Positions 34,352 to 42,656 of a DNA stretch of 50,007 bases are shown here, one piece after another. The DNA is from a bacterium. GTDB lineage: Bacteria > Patescibacteriota > Saccharimonadia > Saccharimonadales > UBA4665. The notes beneath the pieces were generated by a model. The model was not told where the DNA came from. It was given only the letters and a program-made list of their open reading frames with translations, and did not search any database. The first letter of the stretch is position 1; each line of letters opens with the position of its first letter. The stretch spans positions 1 to 50,007 of the forward strand of contig JAJZMH010000001.1 of NCBI GenBank assembly GCA_021850365.1. The letters are read 5' to 3'. The translations under genes and the position numbers were made by a program.

Positions 34352-35716
34352 TTAATTATTATTAAAAAATTGGACCAAATTGTCTACATTAACTCTCTGT
34401 TGTTGGGTACTATTTCTATCTCTTACAGTTACACTTCCTTCGTTCAGTGTCTCAAAATCAATAGTGACACAAAATGGGGTTCCTATCTCATCTTGTCTCC
34501 GATAACGTTTACCAATATTGCCATTATCATCCCAAGTAACATTTTTAAAATTACTTTTTAGAATATCAAAAATCTTCTTTGCTTCTAGAACTAATTCCTG
34601 TTTATTTTTCAGCAATGGGCTCACAGCAATCAAATAAGGAGAAAATTCTCGGGGTAAATCTAGGTATATTCGATTTTCGCCATTAATTTTATCTTCCTTA
34701 TAGCTATTACAAATTAAAGCTAATACTTGCCTATCCAGACCAAAAGTTGGTTCTAATACATGAGGAATTATTCTTCTATTATTTTTTTTGTCTATGTATT
34801 CAAAATTCTTCTGAGAATATTTTTGATGTTGTTTTAGATCAAAATCACCCCGATAAGCAAATCCACCTATTTCTTTAAACCCAAATGGGAATTGATACTC
34901 AAAATCAATAGTCTTAGAACTATAATGAGCTCTGTTTTCTTTAGATAATTCGATTTGTTTTATTTTTGAATTATCTAATTTTAATTTATTATGATACCAA
35001 TCTAATTGAGAAGCTAATAATTTACCAAATTCATCCTCCCAGTTATCGGGATCTACAAAATATTCAAATTCCATAATTTCAAGTTCTCTACTCCTAAAAA
35101 CAAAATCCCTAGGAGATATTTCATTTCTAAAACATTTACCTATTTGTGCTATACCAAATGGCAAATCAGGATAAAAACTATCTAATATATTTCTAAAATT
35201 AGTAAACATTCCTTGAGCCGTTTCGGGTCTCAAATAAACAATCGATGACTCATCTTCAATTGGTCCGATAGATGATTTGAACATAAGATTAAATTTCGCT
35301 GGATTTCCCAAGGCATTTCCTTCGGGGCTTTTAATTTTATTATCAATAATTATCTTCTCCATTTGTTCAATGCTTAAGCTAGATACATCAAAATTATTAT
35401 CTTCTAAAATATGGTCTATTCGATATCTTTTTTTAGTTTTAACATCTTCAATAAGCGGATCAATAAAAGTATCTAAATGTCCACTTGCTTTCCATACCTT
35501 TGAGTTCATTAAAATCGAACTATCTAATCCAAACATATCTGTTCTTGACTCTACAAAGGTTTCCCACCACAAATTTTCGACATTTCTTTTTAAGCTAACC
35601 CCTAATGGACCATAATCCCAAGTTCCCGACAACCCTCCGTAGATATCTGACCCAGGAAAAATAAATCCTCTTCTCTTGGTTAAACTAATAATGTCTTCTA
35701 AATTAAATTCATTCAT
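34352..35716 (-). CDS. glyS: Glycyl-tRNA synthetase, alpha2 dimer type
   Basis: 454 aa, single-chain (eukaryote/Gram-positive-like) class II GlyRS rather than the tetrameric glyQ/glyS form. Signatures: RGFIFPGSDIYGGLSGTWDYGPLG at the N terminus, motif 2 FRNEISPRDFVFRSREL, EPTFGLDRQVLAL (motif 3) and the anticodon-binding domain from about residue 355. A -10 box (TATAAT, 35728-35733) inside the end of recO may drive it. It lies 12 bp after recO. Confidence 0.95.
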   Translation of the reverse strand: MNEFNLEDIISLTKRRGFIFPGSDIYGGLSGTWDYGPLGVSLKRNVENLWWETFVESRTDMFGLDSSILMNSKVWKASGHLDTFIDPLIEDVKTKKRYRIDHILEDNNFDVSSLSIEQMEKIIIDNKIKSPEGNALGNPAKFNLMFKSSIGPIEDESSIVYLRPETAQGMFTNFRNILDSFYPDLPFGIAQIGKCFRNEISPRDFVFRSRELEIMEFEYFVDPDNWEDEFGKLLASQLDWYHNKLKLDNSKIKQIELSKENRAHYSSKTIDFEYQFPFGFKEIGGFAYRGDFDLKQHQKYSQKNFEYIDKKNNRRIIPHVLEPTFGLDRQVLALICNSYKEDKINGENRIYLDLPREFSPYLIAVSPLLKNKQELVLEAKKIFDILKSNFKNVTWDDNGNIGKRYRRQDEIGTPFCVTIDFETLNEGSVTVRDRNSTQQQRVNVDNLVQFFNNN

Positions 35717-35727
35717 ATTATCAATTT

Positions 35728-35733
35728 ATTATA
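35728..35733 (-). promoter_or_regulatory. -10 box of glyS inside the end of recO
   Basis: TATAAT on the minus strand with +1 about 5 nt before the glyS ATG at 35716; it overlaps the recO stop codon. Confidence 0.35.
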
Positions 35734-36418
35734 TCTGAAGATAATTCTTAAAGATAGAATTAACTACTTTTTCTAGTTTTATATCTATCAAATGATCATT
35801 AGTAATTCTAAAAACTGTACTTGAATGTAACTTATCAAAAATTATTCTCAAATATTTAATATCATTTTGATCTAATTCACCTTCTAAATCCAATGCCATT
35901 TTGGCTAAATCAAACCTATATTTAATAGATGATCTCAGATTATGACCCTGAATATCTTCTTTTAGATTAGGGATTACGCCATTAAGCCTTAGGAAATTAG
36001 CAAAATACCAATTTTTTAGACGGATTAGATCAATATTTTGCTGATCTATTATATTCAAGAAATTATTCAATAATTTAAAAAATTCAGGATCGGCATTTTC
36101 TTCTATGTTCTTTTCTGTTATTCGTAGAATTTCAAATCCCAAAAATAACTTGTCTTGATCTAAAAGTATATTTTTATACCATTTATTTAATCTTGCTGAA
36201 GTTAAGACACCAAGACCCTTCTTTTGAGATGAAACATAACAAGCTTCAAATTGACCAAAAGGCTCGATACTACCAGCTAGTTTGGATTTGTGTTTCCTCA
36301 CACCTTTTGCAATTAAATCAATTTTTTTACCTTCACTAGTTAAGATTTTGATAATCTTGTCCGACTCTAAATAATTAGATCTTTTTAAAACAATTGCATC
36401 AACTTTAACTGGTAACAT
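35729..36418 (-). CDS. recO: DNA repair protein RecO
   Basis: 229 aa. The N-terminal OB fold (VDAIVLKRSNYLESDKIIKILTSEGKKIDLIAKGVRK, in two blocks) and a helical C-terminal half are typical. RecO anneals DNA and helps load RecA with RecR. The zinc-finger Cys residues found in many RecO proteins are absent. Its first 14 bases overlap the end of a degenerate receiver gene, which implies translational coupling with an unexpected signalling pair. Confidence 0.88.
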   Translation of the reverse strand: MLPVKVDAIVLKRSNYLESDKIIKILTSEGKKIDLIAKGVRKHKSKLAGSIEPFGQFEACYVSSQKKGLGVLTSARLNKWYKNILLDQDKLFLGFEILRITEKNIEENADPEFFKLLNNFLNIIDQQNIDLIRLKNWYFANFLRLNGVIPNLKEDIQGHNLRSSIKYRFDLAKMALDLEGELDQNDIKYLRIIFDKLHSSTVFRITNDHLIDIKLEKVVNSIFKNYLQI

Positions 36419-36797
36419 TCTTTACTACTATCTGATTTACAATATTCAATAATTCACTTAACGTCGTCTCAGGCTTATATAAAAATTCTGAAATATCAAA
36501 ATCATCTTTAATTCTAAACCAATTATTACTTAAATTATTAATTTTAACCATGCTTAAGATAATTATTTTTATATAATTTAAATCTGGGTATGACCTAATC
36601 TCTCTAAGTAATTCAACTCCAGAATTAGAGATTAATCTTAACTCTAAGATTATCAAATCAGGTTTATATTGATCAACTTTAAGCATCGCATCTTGAGCAT
36701 TATGGCTACAAAAAACCTCAAAACCATTTTTCGATAAAAAAGCAGAATAAGTACTTGCTAAAACTTTGTCTGGTTCTACGATCAAAATTTTTTGCAT
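36405..36797 (-). CDS. Pseudo-receiver protein (phospho-acceptor Asp replaced by Glu)
   Basis: 130 aa, receiver-only. The fold is evident (ILIVEPDKVLASTYSAFLSK, PDLIILELRLISNSGVELL, KIIILSMVK, FLYKPE), and the conserved Ser (82) and Lys (108) positions are kept. The phospho-acceptor is Glu at residue 52, and the usual acidic pair is interrupted (Glu-Pro-Asp). It probably cannot be phosphorylated normally; Glu can mimic the phosphorylated state. It overlaps recO by 14 bp and follows the degenerate kinase by 4 bp. Confidence 0.82.
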   Translation of the reverse strand: MQKILIVEPDKVLASTYSAFLSKNGFEVFCSHNAQDAMLKVDQYKPDLIILELRLISNSGVELLREIRSYPDLNYIKIIILSMVKINNLSNNWFRIKDDFDISEFLYKPETTLSELLNIVNQIVVKNVTS

Positions 36798-36801
36798 AGG
36801 T

Positions 36802-37506
36802 TTAAACCAGTTTAAGTTGCTGACTACAATTTAGAATAGCACCAAGTCCATATAAATTCTTATGTTTAGAAACTAACATATTTAATTTTAAAGAGTTAAA
36901 AAGATTATCAGCAATAAATATTCCTGCCCCAGAAGAATACAATAAGTTCTGTAATGGTTGAGATGACTTACCTTTATATTTTCTACCTTCTTTTAATAAT
37001 TTAGCGCTAATTTTTATATCCTCAGTATATATTCCCGCCACAACACCATGTCTGCTCCTGTGAGTAGCAAAATACAATGTCGGCTTAGCATTTGTAGCAA
37101 CAGCTTCTACTAAAGACATCCCCACACTTAGTATTGCAGACTCTAAAATTATCCTATTTCCCATAACTGGCGTTGTCTTATTTTCAACAAGAATCTTTAG
37201 ATCAACACCGTACATCTTAGCTAAATTCTCTAAATATTGGGCTGAGTTATTTAAAACGGTAGAGACCAAAAATGTTTCGGGATAATAATCAATTTCTTGA
37301 TTTTCTATCTTTAAACTTAGGATATAATTATCAATCAATTTAATAGCATACTCTGCGGATATTTTTGCATTATTTAAATGATGAAGCTTAGCGTCGAATG
37401 TACTTAATTCTAATTGTTTAATGATTTGCAAAAAAGGTAATTTTAGCTGTTCGACAAGATTAATTGTAGAAGCATAAATTTCTTTATTTTGATTGCCACT
37501 AGACAT
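36802..37506 (-). CDS. Degenerate histidine-kinase-like protein
   Basis: About 234 aa from the ATG at 37506 (an earlier start at 37542 is possible). The layout matches the HisKA-HATPase core without sensor or membrane helix. LVEQLKLPFLQIIKQ aligns with the H box but lacks His. AIKLIDNYILSLKIEN fits the second HisKA helix. NRIILESAILSVGMSLVEAV takes the place of the N box but lacks its Asn, and no DxGxG is seen. SSGAGIFIADNLFNSL resembles G2. The key catalytic residues are lost, so it is likely a scaffolding pseudokinase acting with the pseudo-receiver 4 bp downstream. The assignment rests on my alignment by eye. Confidence 0.6.
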   Translation of the reverse strand: MSSGNQNKEIYASTINLVEQLKLPFLQIIKQLELSTFDAKLHHLNNAKISAEYAIKLIDNYILSLKIENQEIDYYPETFLVSTVLNNSAQYLENLAKMYGVDLKILVENKTTPVMGNRIILESAILSVGMSLVEAVATNAKPTLYFATHRSRHGVVAGIYTEDIKISAKLLKEGRKYKGKSSQPLQNLLYSSGAGIFIADNLFNSLKLNMLVSKHKNLYGLGAILNCSQQLKLV

Positions 37507-37613
37507 TAATTTGTATCCCTCGTTTTTATAATATTGTAACATGTCTTGGTATATTCCCTAAAACATTAAAAGGAATAAGAAAATCAAATTTTTTTAGTTT
37601 AATAAATTATTAC

Positions 37614-38279
37614 CTAGGGTGAAAATGTAATATTTGGTAGAATTTGGGTATTGAAAATATTTAAAAATTGACTTCCCTCTGTCCAAATTTCTAATGATTC
37701 ATTTCTAAGAGGTAAGATAATTTCAGTTGACTGTTTTTGACTATTTTCGAGCATTTCACCTACTACCTTTATACCGACAACAGAAGGTACTTTAGGCAAA
37801 GAATAGGCGGTTATACTAACTAAATTAGATTGCTGTAAAGAGTCATACTGTTGCAAAAGTGTAGCATAAGGAGACGGATTAACTCTAAATCTTAAGGCGA
37901 AATTAAGACTATTGCTATCACTAACCGTACTTAATATGCCGGGGCTAAAATAGCCATCAATCGGATAATTACTATCCGTGGTATTGATATAAGCACTCCA
38001 ATTTTTAGGATATTGAATACTTATACTTCCGTATTGTTCCGGTCCAACATAGCTCGTTAATGGTAATTCTGATTGTACCGCAAAATTAGCATTATCTATC
38101 TTTAACTGTGTAGCTTTTGCCTGAGCAACTGCCTGATTAATTAAAATCTGATCATTATTTTTATAATTCTGCTTACCTTCAAATGCCCATATAAATAGAA
38201 CCGCAAAGATAATAACCAAAAAGCCAGATATAATTAGAGCAACAGTGCTAAGCAAAGAACCATCTTGGTTATGTTTCAT
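37614..38279 (-). CDS. Membrane-anchored exported protein, unknown
   Basis: 221 aa. One N-terminal helix (LLSTVALIISGFLVIIFAVLFIWAF) anchors an outer domain. A short Gln/Ala-rich coil follows, then a beta-rich part with SISIQYPKNWSAYINTT, a pattern seen in PsbP-like or lipoprotein-type domains of unknown role. No catalytic motif is seen. It lies between the pseudokinase and xseB on the same strand with its own 70-bp spacer. I do not recognise a named family. Confidence 0.6.
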   Translation of the reverse strand: MKHNQDGSLLSTVALIISGFLVIIFAVLFIWAFEGKQNYKNNDQILINQAVAQAKATQLKIDNANFAVQSELPLTSYVGPEQYGSISIQYPKNWSAYINTTDSNYPIDGYFSPGILSTVSDSNSLNFALRFRVNPSPYATLLQQYDSLQQSNLVSITAYSLPKVPSVVGIKVVGEMLENSQKQSTEIILPLRNESLEIWTEGSQFLNIFNTQILPNITFSP

Positions 38280-38319
38280 GTAATATAATTTATCAAAGTA
38301 TGCACTAAAAATAAAGCTT

Positions 38320-38517
38320 CTATTCTATTTTGATTTTCTTAACCTTAATTTTTGTATCAGAAATATATTTTTTTAATTCTCTAATAAGTTCAGTTGCCCG
38401 TTGATATTTAATAATCATCTTATCAACATCTACACTACTAGATTGAAGATCCACAATAATTCCATCTAGTTCAGCCATCAATTGATTAAAATTTTTAGAA
38501 TCTTTTTTACTAATCAT
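38320..38517 (-). CDS. xseB: Exodeoxyribonuclease VII small subunit
   Basis: 65 aa, two-helix protein with NFNQLMAELDGIIVDLQSSS and DKMIIKYQRATELIRELKKY, as in XseB. Several copies wrap the C-terminal helix of XseA to make the active nuclease, which degrades single-stranded DNA. Its start overlaps the end of xseA by 4 bp, the usual coupled arrangement. Confidence 0.88.
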   Translation of the reverse strand: MISKKDSKNFNQLMAELDGIIVDLQSSSVDVDKMIIKYQRATELIRELKKYISDTKIKVKKIKIE

Positions 38518-39611
38518 TTTTTAACTTCTACCTTAACTTCTCCATTATACAGTCTAACGCTTAAAATATCTTTATTTTTAAGATTTCTATCATCTTTTAT
38601 AAGTATTCCTTTTTTACGAACAATAGAAAATCCTTTTTGGAGAATATTGTCTAAATTAAATGCCTCTACAACTATCTCTTTATTTTCAAGTAAACGAGTT
38701 ATCGAATTTAGGGTATTATTCATTTCAGATTCAATAGTTTTTTCTTTATAAATTAATTGCTCGAAATTATAATTCAGAGTTTCTGACACTCGCTTTTGCA
38801 ATAAAAGATCGTTTTTATTTAAGTTTTCTAAAATATTTACTTGATTTGGAACCAACTCTTCAGCTGCATTACTTGGTGTTGATGCTCTAGAGTCTGCAGC
38901 TAATTCGGCTAAACAAACGTCAATTTCATGCCCAATCGCAACCATAGTAGGTATTGTTGACTTACTAATTGCCCTGGTTAAATCTTCGTCATTGAATACA
39001 GATAAATCATCTAAACTACCTCCTCCTCTAATTAGAACAATTACTTCTATATCTTTGTTTTTTTGACAAAAATCTATAGCCTTTATTATTTGATCTTTTG
39101 AATTCTCACCCTGTACTAATACATCTATGACTTCAATCTTGATGGCAGGCCAACGATTTTTAATTATTTTAATAAAATCTGCATATGCAGCAGATTGAGT
39201 TGAAGTGATTAAACATATCTTTTCGGGTGGATAAGGTAGTCTTCTTTTTTTATTTATATCAAATAGTCCTTCGAGTTCGAGTTTATTTTTTAATAATTCT
39301 AGAGATTTTTTAATACTTCCCTCTCCAAATGGTTGAACGGAATAAAAATTCAAACTAAAACCAAATAAATTATGCATTTTTGGTTTTGCTACGACTCTAA
39401 CTAACATCCCATCTTCCAGATTAGACTTTAGATTATTAATTGATCCAAAAAAATTAACCGAACAATTATTATCTTTAAGATTAAAATATACCCATTGATT
39501 TTTACGAATCTTAAATTCACTAATCTCGCCAATAATGCTTACATAATGAAAAGAATTATCTAATGAAATATTCAGTAAATTAATAAACTCCGATACTGTA
39601 TAATCTTCCAT
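38514..39611 (-). CDS. xseA: Exodeoxyribonuclease VII large subunit
   Basis: 365 aa, somewhat short for the family (about 400-450). The N-terminal OB fold (about 1-100) starts YTVSEFINLLN. The catalytic domain contains ICLITSTQSAAYADFIKII, VIVLIRGGGSLDDLSVFNDE, PTMVAIGHEIDVCLAELAAD and SRASTPSNAAE. A helical C-terminus (shortened) follows for XseB binding. It follows the membrane protein at 39615 by 3 bp. Confidence 0.95.
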   Translation of the reverse strand: MEDYTVSEFINLLNISLDNSFHYVSIIGEISEFKIRKNQWVYFNLKDNNCSVNFFGSINNLKSNLEDGMLVRVVAKPKMHNLFGFSLNFYSVQPFGEGSIKKSLELLKNKLELEGLFDINKKRRLPYPPEKICLITSTQSAAYADFIKIIKNRWPAIKIEVIDVLVQGENSKDQIIKAIDFCQKNKDIEVIVLIRGGGSLDDLSVFNDEDLTRAISKSTIPTMVAIGHEIDVCLAELAADSRASTPSNAAEELVPNQVNILENLNKNDLLLQKRVSETLNYNFEQLIYKEKTIESEMNNTLNSITRLLENKEIVVEAFNLDNILQKGFSIVRKKGILIKDDRNLKNKDILSVRLYNGEVKVEVKK

Positions 39612-39614
39612 AAC

Positions 39615-40670
39615 TTAAACATTAATTTCTGTATCGTGCGGTCGATTTAAATTCTTATGATACAAAATATATCCTGGAGGAAGTTGTATTGCAGTATTAA
39701 CTATTCTATACATAATAGTCACCGGTAAACTTAATCTAGGAGGAATTCCCGCAGATGCAAGCACTATTGTCATTAAGGCTTCGTAAATACCTATTCCTCC
39801 TGGCAAAAACGAAATCAGACCTGCAAAATTAGCAACTCCATAGGCAATTATAATAGCTCCTAAATTAACAAATTTGCCAAAAGAGATATAAACCACATAA
39901 ATAACTAAAATTTCAGTTACATTGGTTAATAGAGCATAAAAAAAGGGATTTTTAAGTTCTCCCACCTTGGAGACAACCTGCTTATATGTATAGTGAAAAT
40001 CACTAAACATTTTTTTGGCTTTAGATATATTTATAGATTCTCTTCTACCTCTGAATATGAAATAAAATAACTTGTTAATTGATCTAGTAATGAATAAAAA
40101 AGAGTGATCTATTCTGGATTGACTTCCTACCACGTATACAAATAAAACCGTTAAAACTAAAAATATGGTAGATAGTACACCAGCAACTAAAATCGTTAAG
40201 TCATTAACTCTTCCAAATATTGCCAATGTTAATAAGCCAATAACTAATAAAATTTCGAAAGATAAAATAGTTAAAATTAGTTTCATTATCTGAATTAAGG
40301 TCGCTTTACCACCAGAAATAATTTCTTTATCCTTAATCCTTACACCAAAATAAGATATACCAGTTACTCCACCACTTGGAAAAATATGATTTACAAAATT
40401 AAGCTCTAAAGCTATTTTAAATAAATATTTATAAGCTAGATTATTCCCAACTATCTTAAAAAGACCCTTATACAATTTGGTTTGAGCATGATAATTCAAT
40501 AGCTCTAAAGGTATGATAAGCAGTAAAGCCCAGGCATTAATATGGGTTAAGTTCTTAAGTGTAGATAAAATCTGATCCCTAGAGAAATAAATTAACAAAA
40601 TTAAAGCAACGCTAGTAATGATGTTTAAAATTAGTTTCCAGTTTGTCTTTATATAAGAATTATTTTTCAT
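39615..40670 (-). CDS. Flippase-like membrane protein (UPF0104 / MprF N-domain type)
   Basis: 351 aa with about 8 hydrophobic segments. The family pattern is recognisable: an early FPSGGVTGISYFG loop and the later ISFLPGGIGIYEALMTIVLASAG motif. Relatives flip aminoacylated or glycosylated lipids, or are stand-alone partners of glycosyltransferases. No synthase domain is fused, so only the transport half is present. It starts divergently from the methyltransferase at 40734, separated by 63 bp. Confidence 0.75.
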   Translation of the reverse strand: MKNNSYIKTNWKLILNIITSVALILLIYFSRDQILSTLKNLTHINAWALLLIIPLELLNYHAQTKLYKGLFKIVGNNLAYKYLFKIALELNFVNHIFPSGGVTGISYFGVRIKDKEIISGGKATLIQIMKLILTILSFEILLVIGLLTLAIFGRVNDLTILVAGVLSTIFLVLTVLFVYVVGSQSRIDHSFLFITRSINKLFYFIFRGRRESINISKAKKMFSDFHYTYKQVVSKVGELKNPFFYALLTNVTEILVIYVVYISFGKFVNLGAIIIAYGVANFAGLISFLPGGIGIYEALMTIVLASAGIPPRLSLPVTIMYRIVNTAIQLPPGYILYHKNLNRPHDTEINV

Positions 40671-40720
40671 CTTTTAAGGTATTATAACTAATTAAAATAA
40701 AATTATTAAATCATTTTGTT

Positions 40721-40726
40721 TATAAT
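40721..40726 (+). promoter_or_regulatory. -10 box of the Trm11-like gene, leaderless
   Basis: TATAAT predicts +1 near 40733, one base before a GTG codon at 40734. The ATG at 40725 and TTG at 40716 overlap or precede the -10 box and so cannot serve this promoter. Confidence 0.5.
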
Positions 40727-40733
40727 GATAAAT

Positions 40734-41918
40734 GTGAATCAATATATATTTATTCTTGGAAGAGAAAAAGAAATATCCTCTGCAGAGCTCTGTTCTATAC
40801 TTGAAGAAAAAAATTTAACTTTTCTTGATCATTTAAACATTGCAATCTATGAGAGTAATGATCTTTCGGAAGATCTTATCAATAGACTCGGTGGAACTAT
40901 CAAAATAGCAAAAATAGAAAAGGTTATAAACTCTTCAAATATAGAATCAGCTAAAGAATATATACAAGAAACAATTCAGAAAAATCATTTAGAACGAACA
41001 AAAATTAATTTTGGAATAAGTACTTACGGAGTTAATATCAATTATCAAAAAATCAATAAACTAGGATTTGAAATAAAGAAAGAACTTAAAAATAAATTTA
41101 ATCTAAGATTTATACAAAGCAAAAATGCAGAATTAAATGCAGCAACAATTATTAATAATAAATTAGTTAATTCAAATAATTACGAAATAATTCTTGTATC
41201 AAATAATAAGGGACTTATCTTAGCAAAAACACTTCAGATTCAAAATATAAACGGTTACGCAAAACGTGATTTTAATCGTCCCTATAGGGATTCTAAAGTT
41301 GGTATGTTACCACCAAAGCTAGCTCAAATAATTATAAATCTAGCTCTTTTTAAATCAAAAAATCAAAAAGATTTAACAATTTTAGATCCATTTTGCGGAA
41401 CAGGAGTTATACTACAAGAAGCAAAATTAATGGGTTTTGATACGATTGGTTCAGATATTGATCAAAGGATGGTTGAATATACAAAAAATAACCTTATATG
41501 GCTAGATACCTGGTTAAAAACTACAAAACAAACATCCAATCAAATTATCCAAGGAGATTCCAGAAATCTAACTTGGCCGAAATTTAATTTAATTGCTTCA
41601 GAAATATTTTTAGGTTCACCTCTCCCTATAAATCCTTCTCTAAATCAAGTTGAAGAAGTAAAATCCGAAATTACATTACTTTTAAAACAATTTTTGCTGA
41701 ATTTATATCATCAAATAGATAAAAGTGTAAAAATTTCTTTAGCTATTCCTGTATGGAATATTAAAAATAATACTTTAATTTTTGTACCAATTATTGACCA
41801 ATTAAAAAATTTAGGTTACAATCTGATAAGCTTTGATAAAATAGATCCTAAAGATTTAGTATACATAAGACCAGGCCAAGTGGTAGGAAGACAATTAATT
41901 TTATTAGAAAAGGAATAA
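40734..41918 (+). CDS. Trm11/THUMP-type RNA methyltransferase-like protein
   Basis: About 394 aa from GTG 40734, chosen because the -10 box makes +1 coincide with it; the result begins NQYIFILGREKEISSAELC after the initiator. The N-terminal half resembles the THUMP region. The C-terminal half is a Rossmann AdoMet domain with ILDPFCGTGVILQEAKLMG and a following GSDIDQRMVEYTKNN. The catalytic motif IV reads ASEIFLGSPLP rather than DPPYG, a variation that puts base specificity in doubt. Likely modifies tRNA. rpmA starts one base after its stop. Confidence 0.75.
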   Translation: MNQYIFILGREKEISSAELCSILEEKNLTFLDHLNIAIYESNDLSEDLINRLGGTIKIAKIEKVINSSNIESAKEYIQETIQKNHLERTKINFGISTYGVNINYQKINKLGFEIKKELKNKFNLRFIQSKNAELNAATIINNKLVNSNNYEIILVSNNKGLILAKTLQIQNINGYAKRDFNRPYRDSKVGMLPPKLAQIIINLALFKSKNQKDLTILDPFCGTGVILQEAKLMGFDTIGSDIDQRMVEYTKNNLIWLDTWLKTTKQTSNQIIQGDSRNLTWPKFNLIASEIFLGSPLPINPSLNQVEEVKSEITLLLKQFLLNLYHQIDKSVKISLAIPVWNIKNNTLIFVPIIDQLKNLGYNLISFDKIDPKDLVYIRPGQVVGRQLILLEKE

Positions 41919-41919
41919 T

Positions 41920-42192
41920 ATGTCTCACGTAAAAGCAGGTGGCACATCTAAGAATATTCATGATTCACCAGGTCAAAGACTTGGGGTAAAAATATTTGGT
42001 GGCCAAAAAGTTAAAATTGGCCAAGTAATTGTTCGCCAAGTCGGTATGACAAAAAGACCAGGAAAAGGTACGAAAATGAGTAGAAATTTTACTATTCATG
42101 CGAACAAAGATGGAGTCGTTGAATATAACTCTAAGAAAATTAGAACATTTAGCAATAAAAGTGTTTATCGAACCGAAGTAAGCGTTAAGTAG
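41920..42192 (+). CDS. rpmA: 50S ribosomal protein L27
   Basis: 90 aa, usual size. It lies near the peptidyl-transferase centre and contacts tRNA CCA ends with its N-terminal tail. MSHVKAGGTSKNIHDSPGQ and RLGVKIFGGQKVKIGQVIVRQ are the conserved core, somewhat diverged. A Shine-Dalgarno (AAAAGGA) precedes the ATG. The usual partner gene rplU (L21) is not adjacent. Its last 8 bases overlap the convergent response-regulator gene. Confidence 0.93.
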   Translation: MSHVKAGGTSKNIHDSPGQRLGVKIFGGQKVKIGQVIVRQVGMTKRPGKGTKMSRNFTIHANKDGVVEYNSKKIRTFSNKSVYRTEVSVK

Positions 42193-42586
42193 CGGGATTA
42201 TCCATATTGAGATGGTGGCGAATTCTAGCCACTACATCAGCTATAACTACTTGAGATTTCACTAAATAGTCATCAACACCTAAGCTTTGAGCTCTCTCTT
42301 TGTCACTATCCTGGCTTAATGCTGTTAACATAATAATCTTTAAATTAGTTGTTTCAGGAGTGTTCCTAAGGATATCTAAAACATCGAAACCACTAACTTT
42401 AGGCATCATCACATCTAATAATATAAGGTCTGGCTTGTAGCTTAATGCATCTGCTAAAGCGTCTTCACCATTTGCAACTCTCCGTACATCAAAACCCTCA
42501 GCCTGTAATCTGGAAACGTAAACATTGGCAAGAGCATCATCATCTTCAACTAACAATATTCTTTTTGGATTTTTATCAGGTTTCAT
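42185..42586 (-). CDS. Single-domain response regulator (receiver only)
   Basis: 133 aa. The acidic pair is in LLVEDDDAL, the phospho-acceptor Asp in LILLDVMMPKVSGFDVL, Thr in IIMLTALSQ, and Lys in YLVKSQV. It is close in sequence to the receiver part of the protein at 14830 (GFDVLDILRNT/GFEMLDIIRNT, DYLVKSQV/KYLVKSQV), suggesting they are paralogues. No kinase is adjacent. It overlaps the end of rpmA by 8 bp. Confidence 0.9.
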   Translation of the reverse strand: MKPDKNPKRILLVEDDDALANVYVSRLQAEGFDVRRVANGEDALADALSYKPDLILLDVMMPKVSGFDVLDILRNTPETTNLKIIMLTALSQDSDKERAQSLGVDDYLVKSQVVIADVVARIRHHLNMDNPAT

Positions 42587-42656
42587 AATGTTCTTATGTT
42601 AACTTTATTAACCAAAATTATCAATACCATTTATATAAAAACTTCACTTTAAAACA

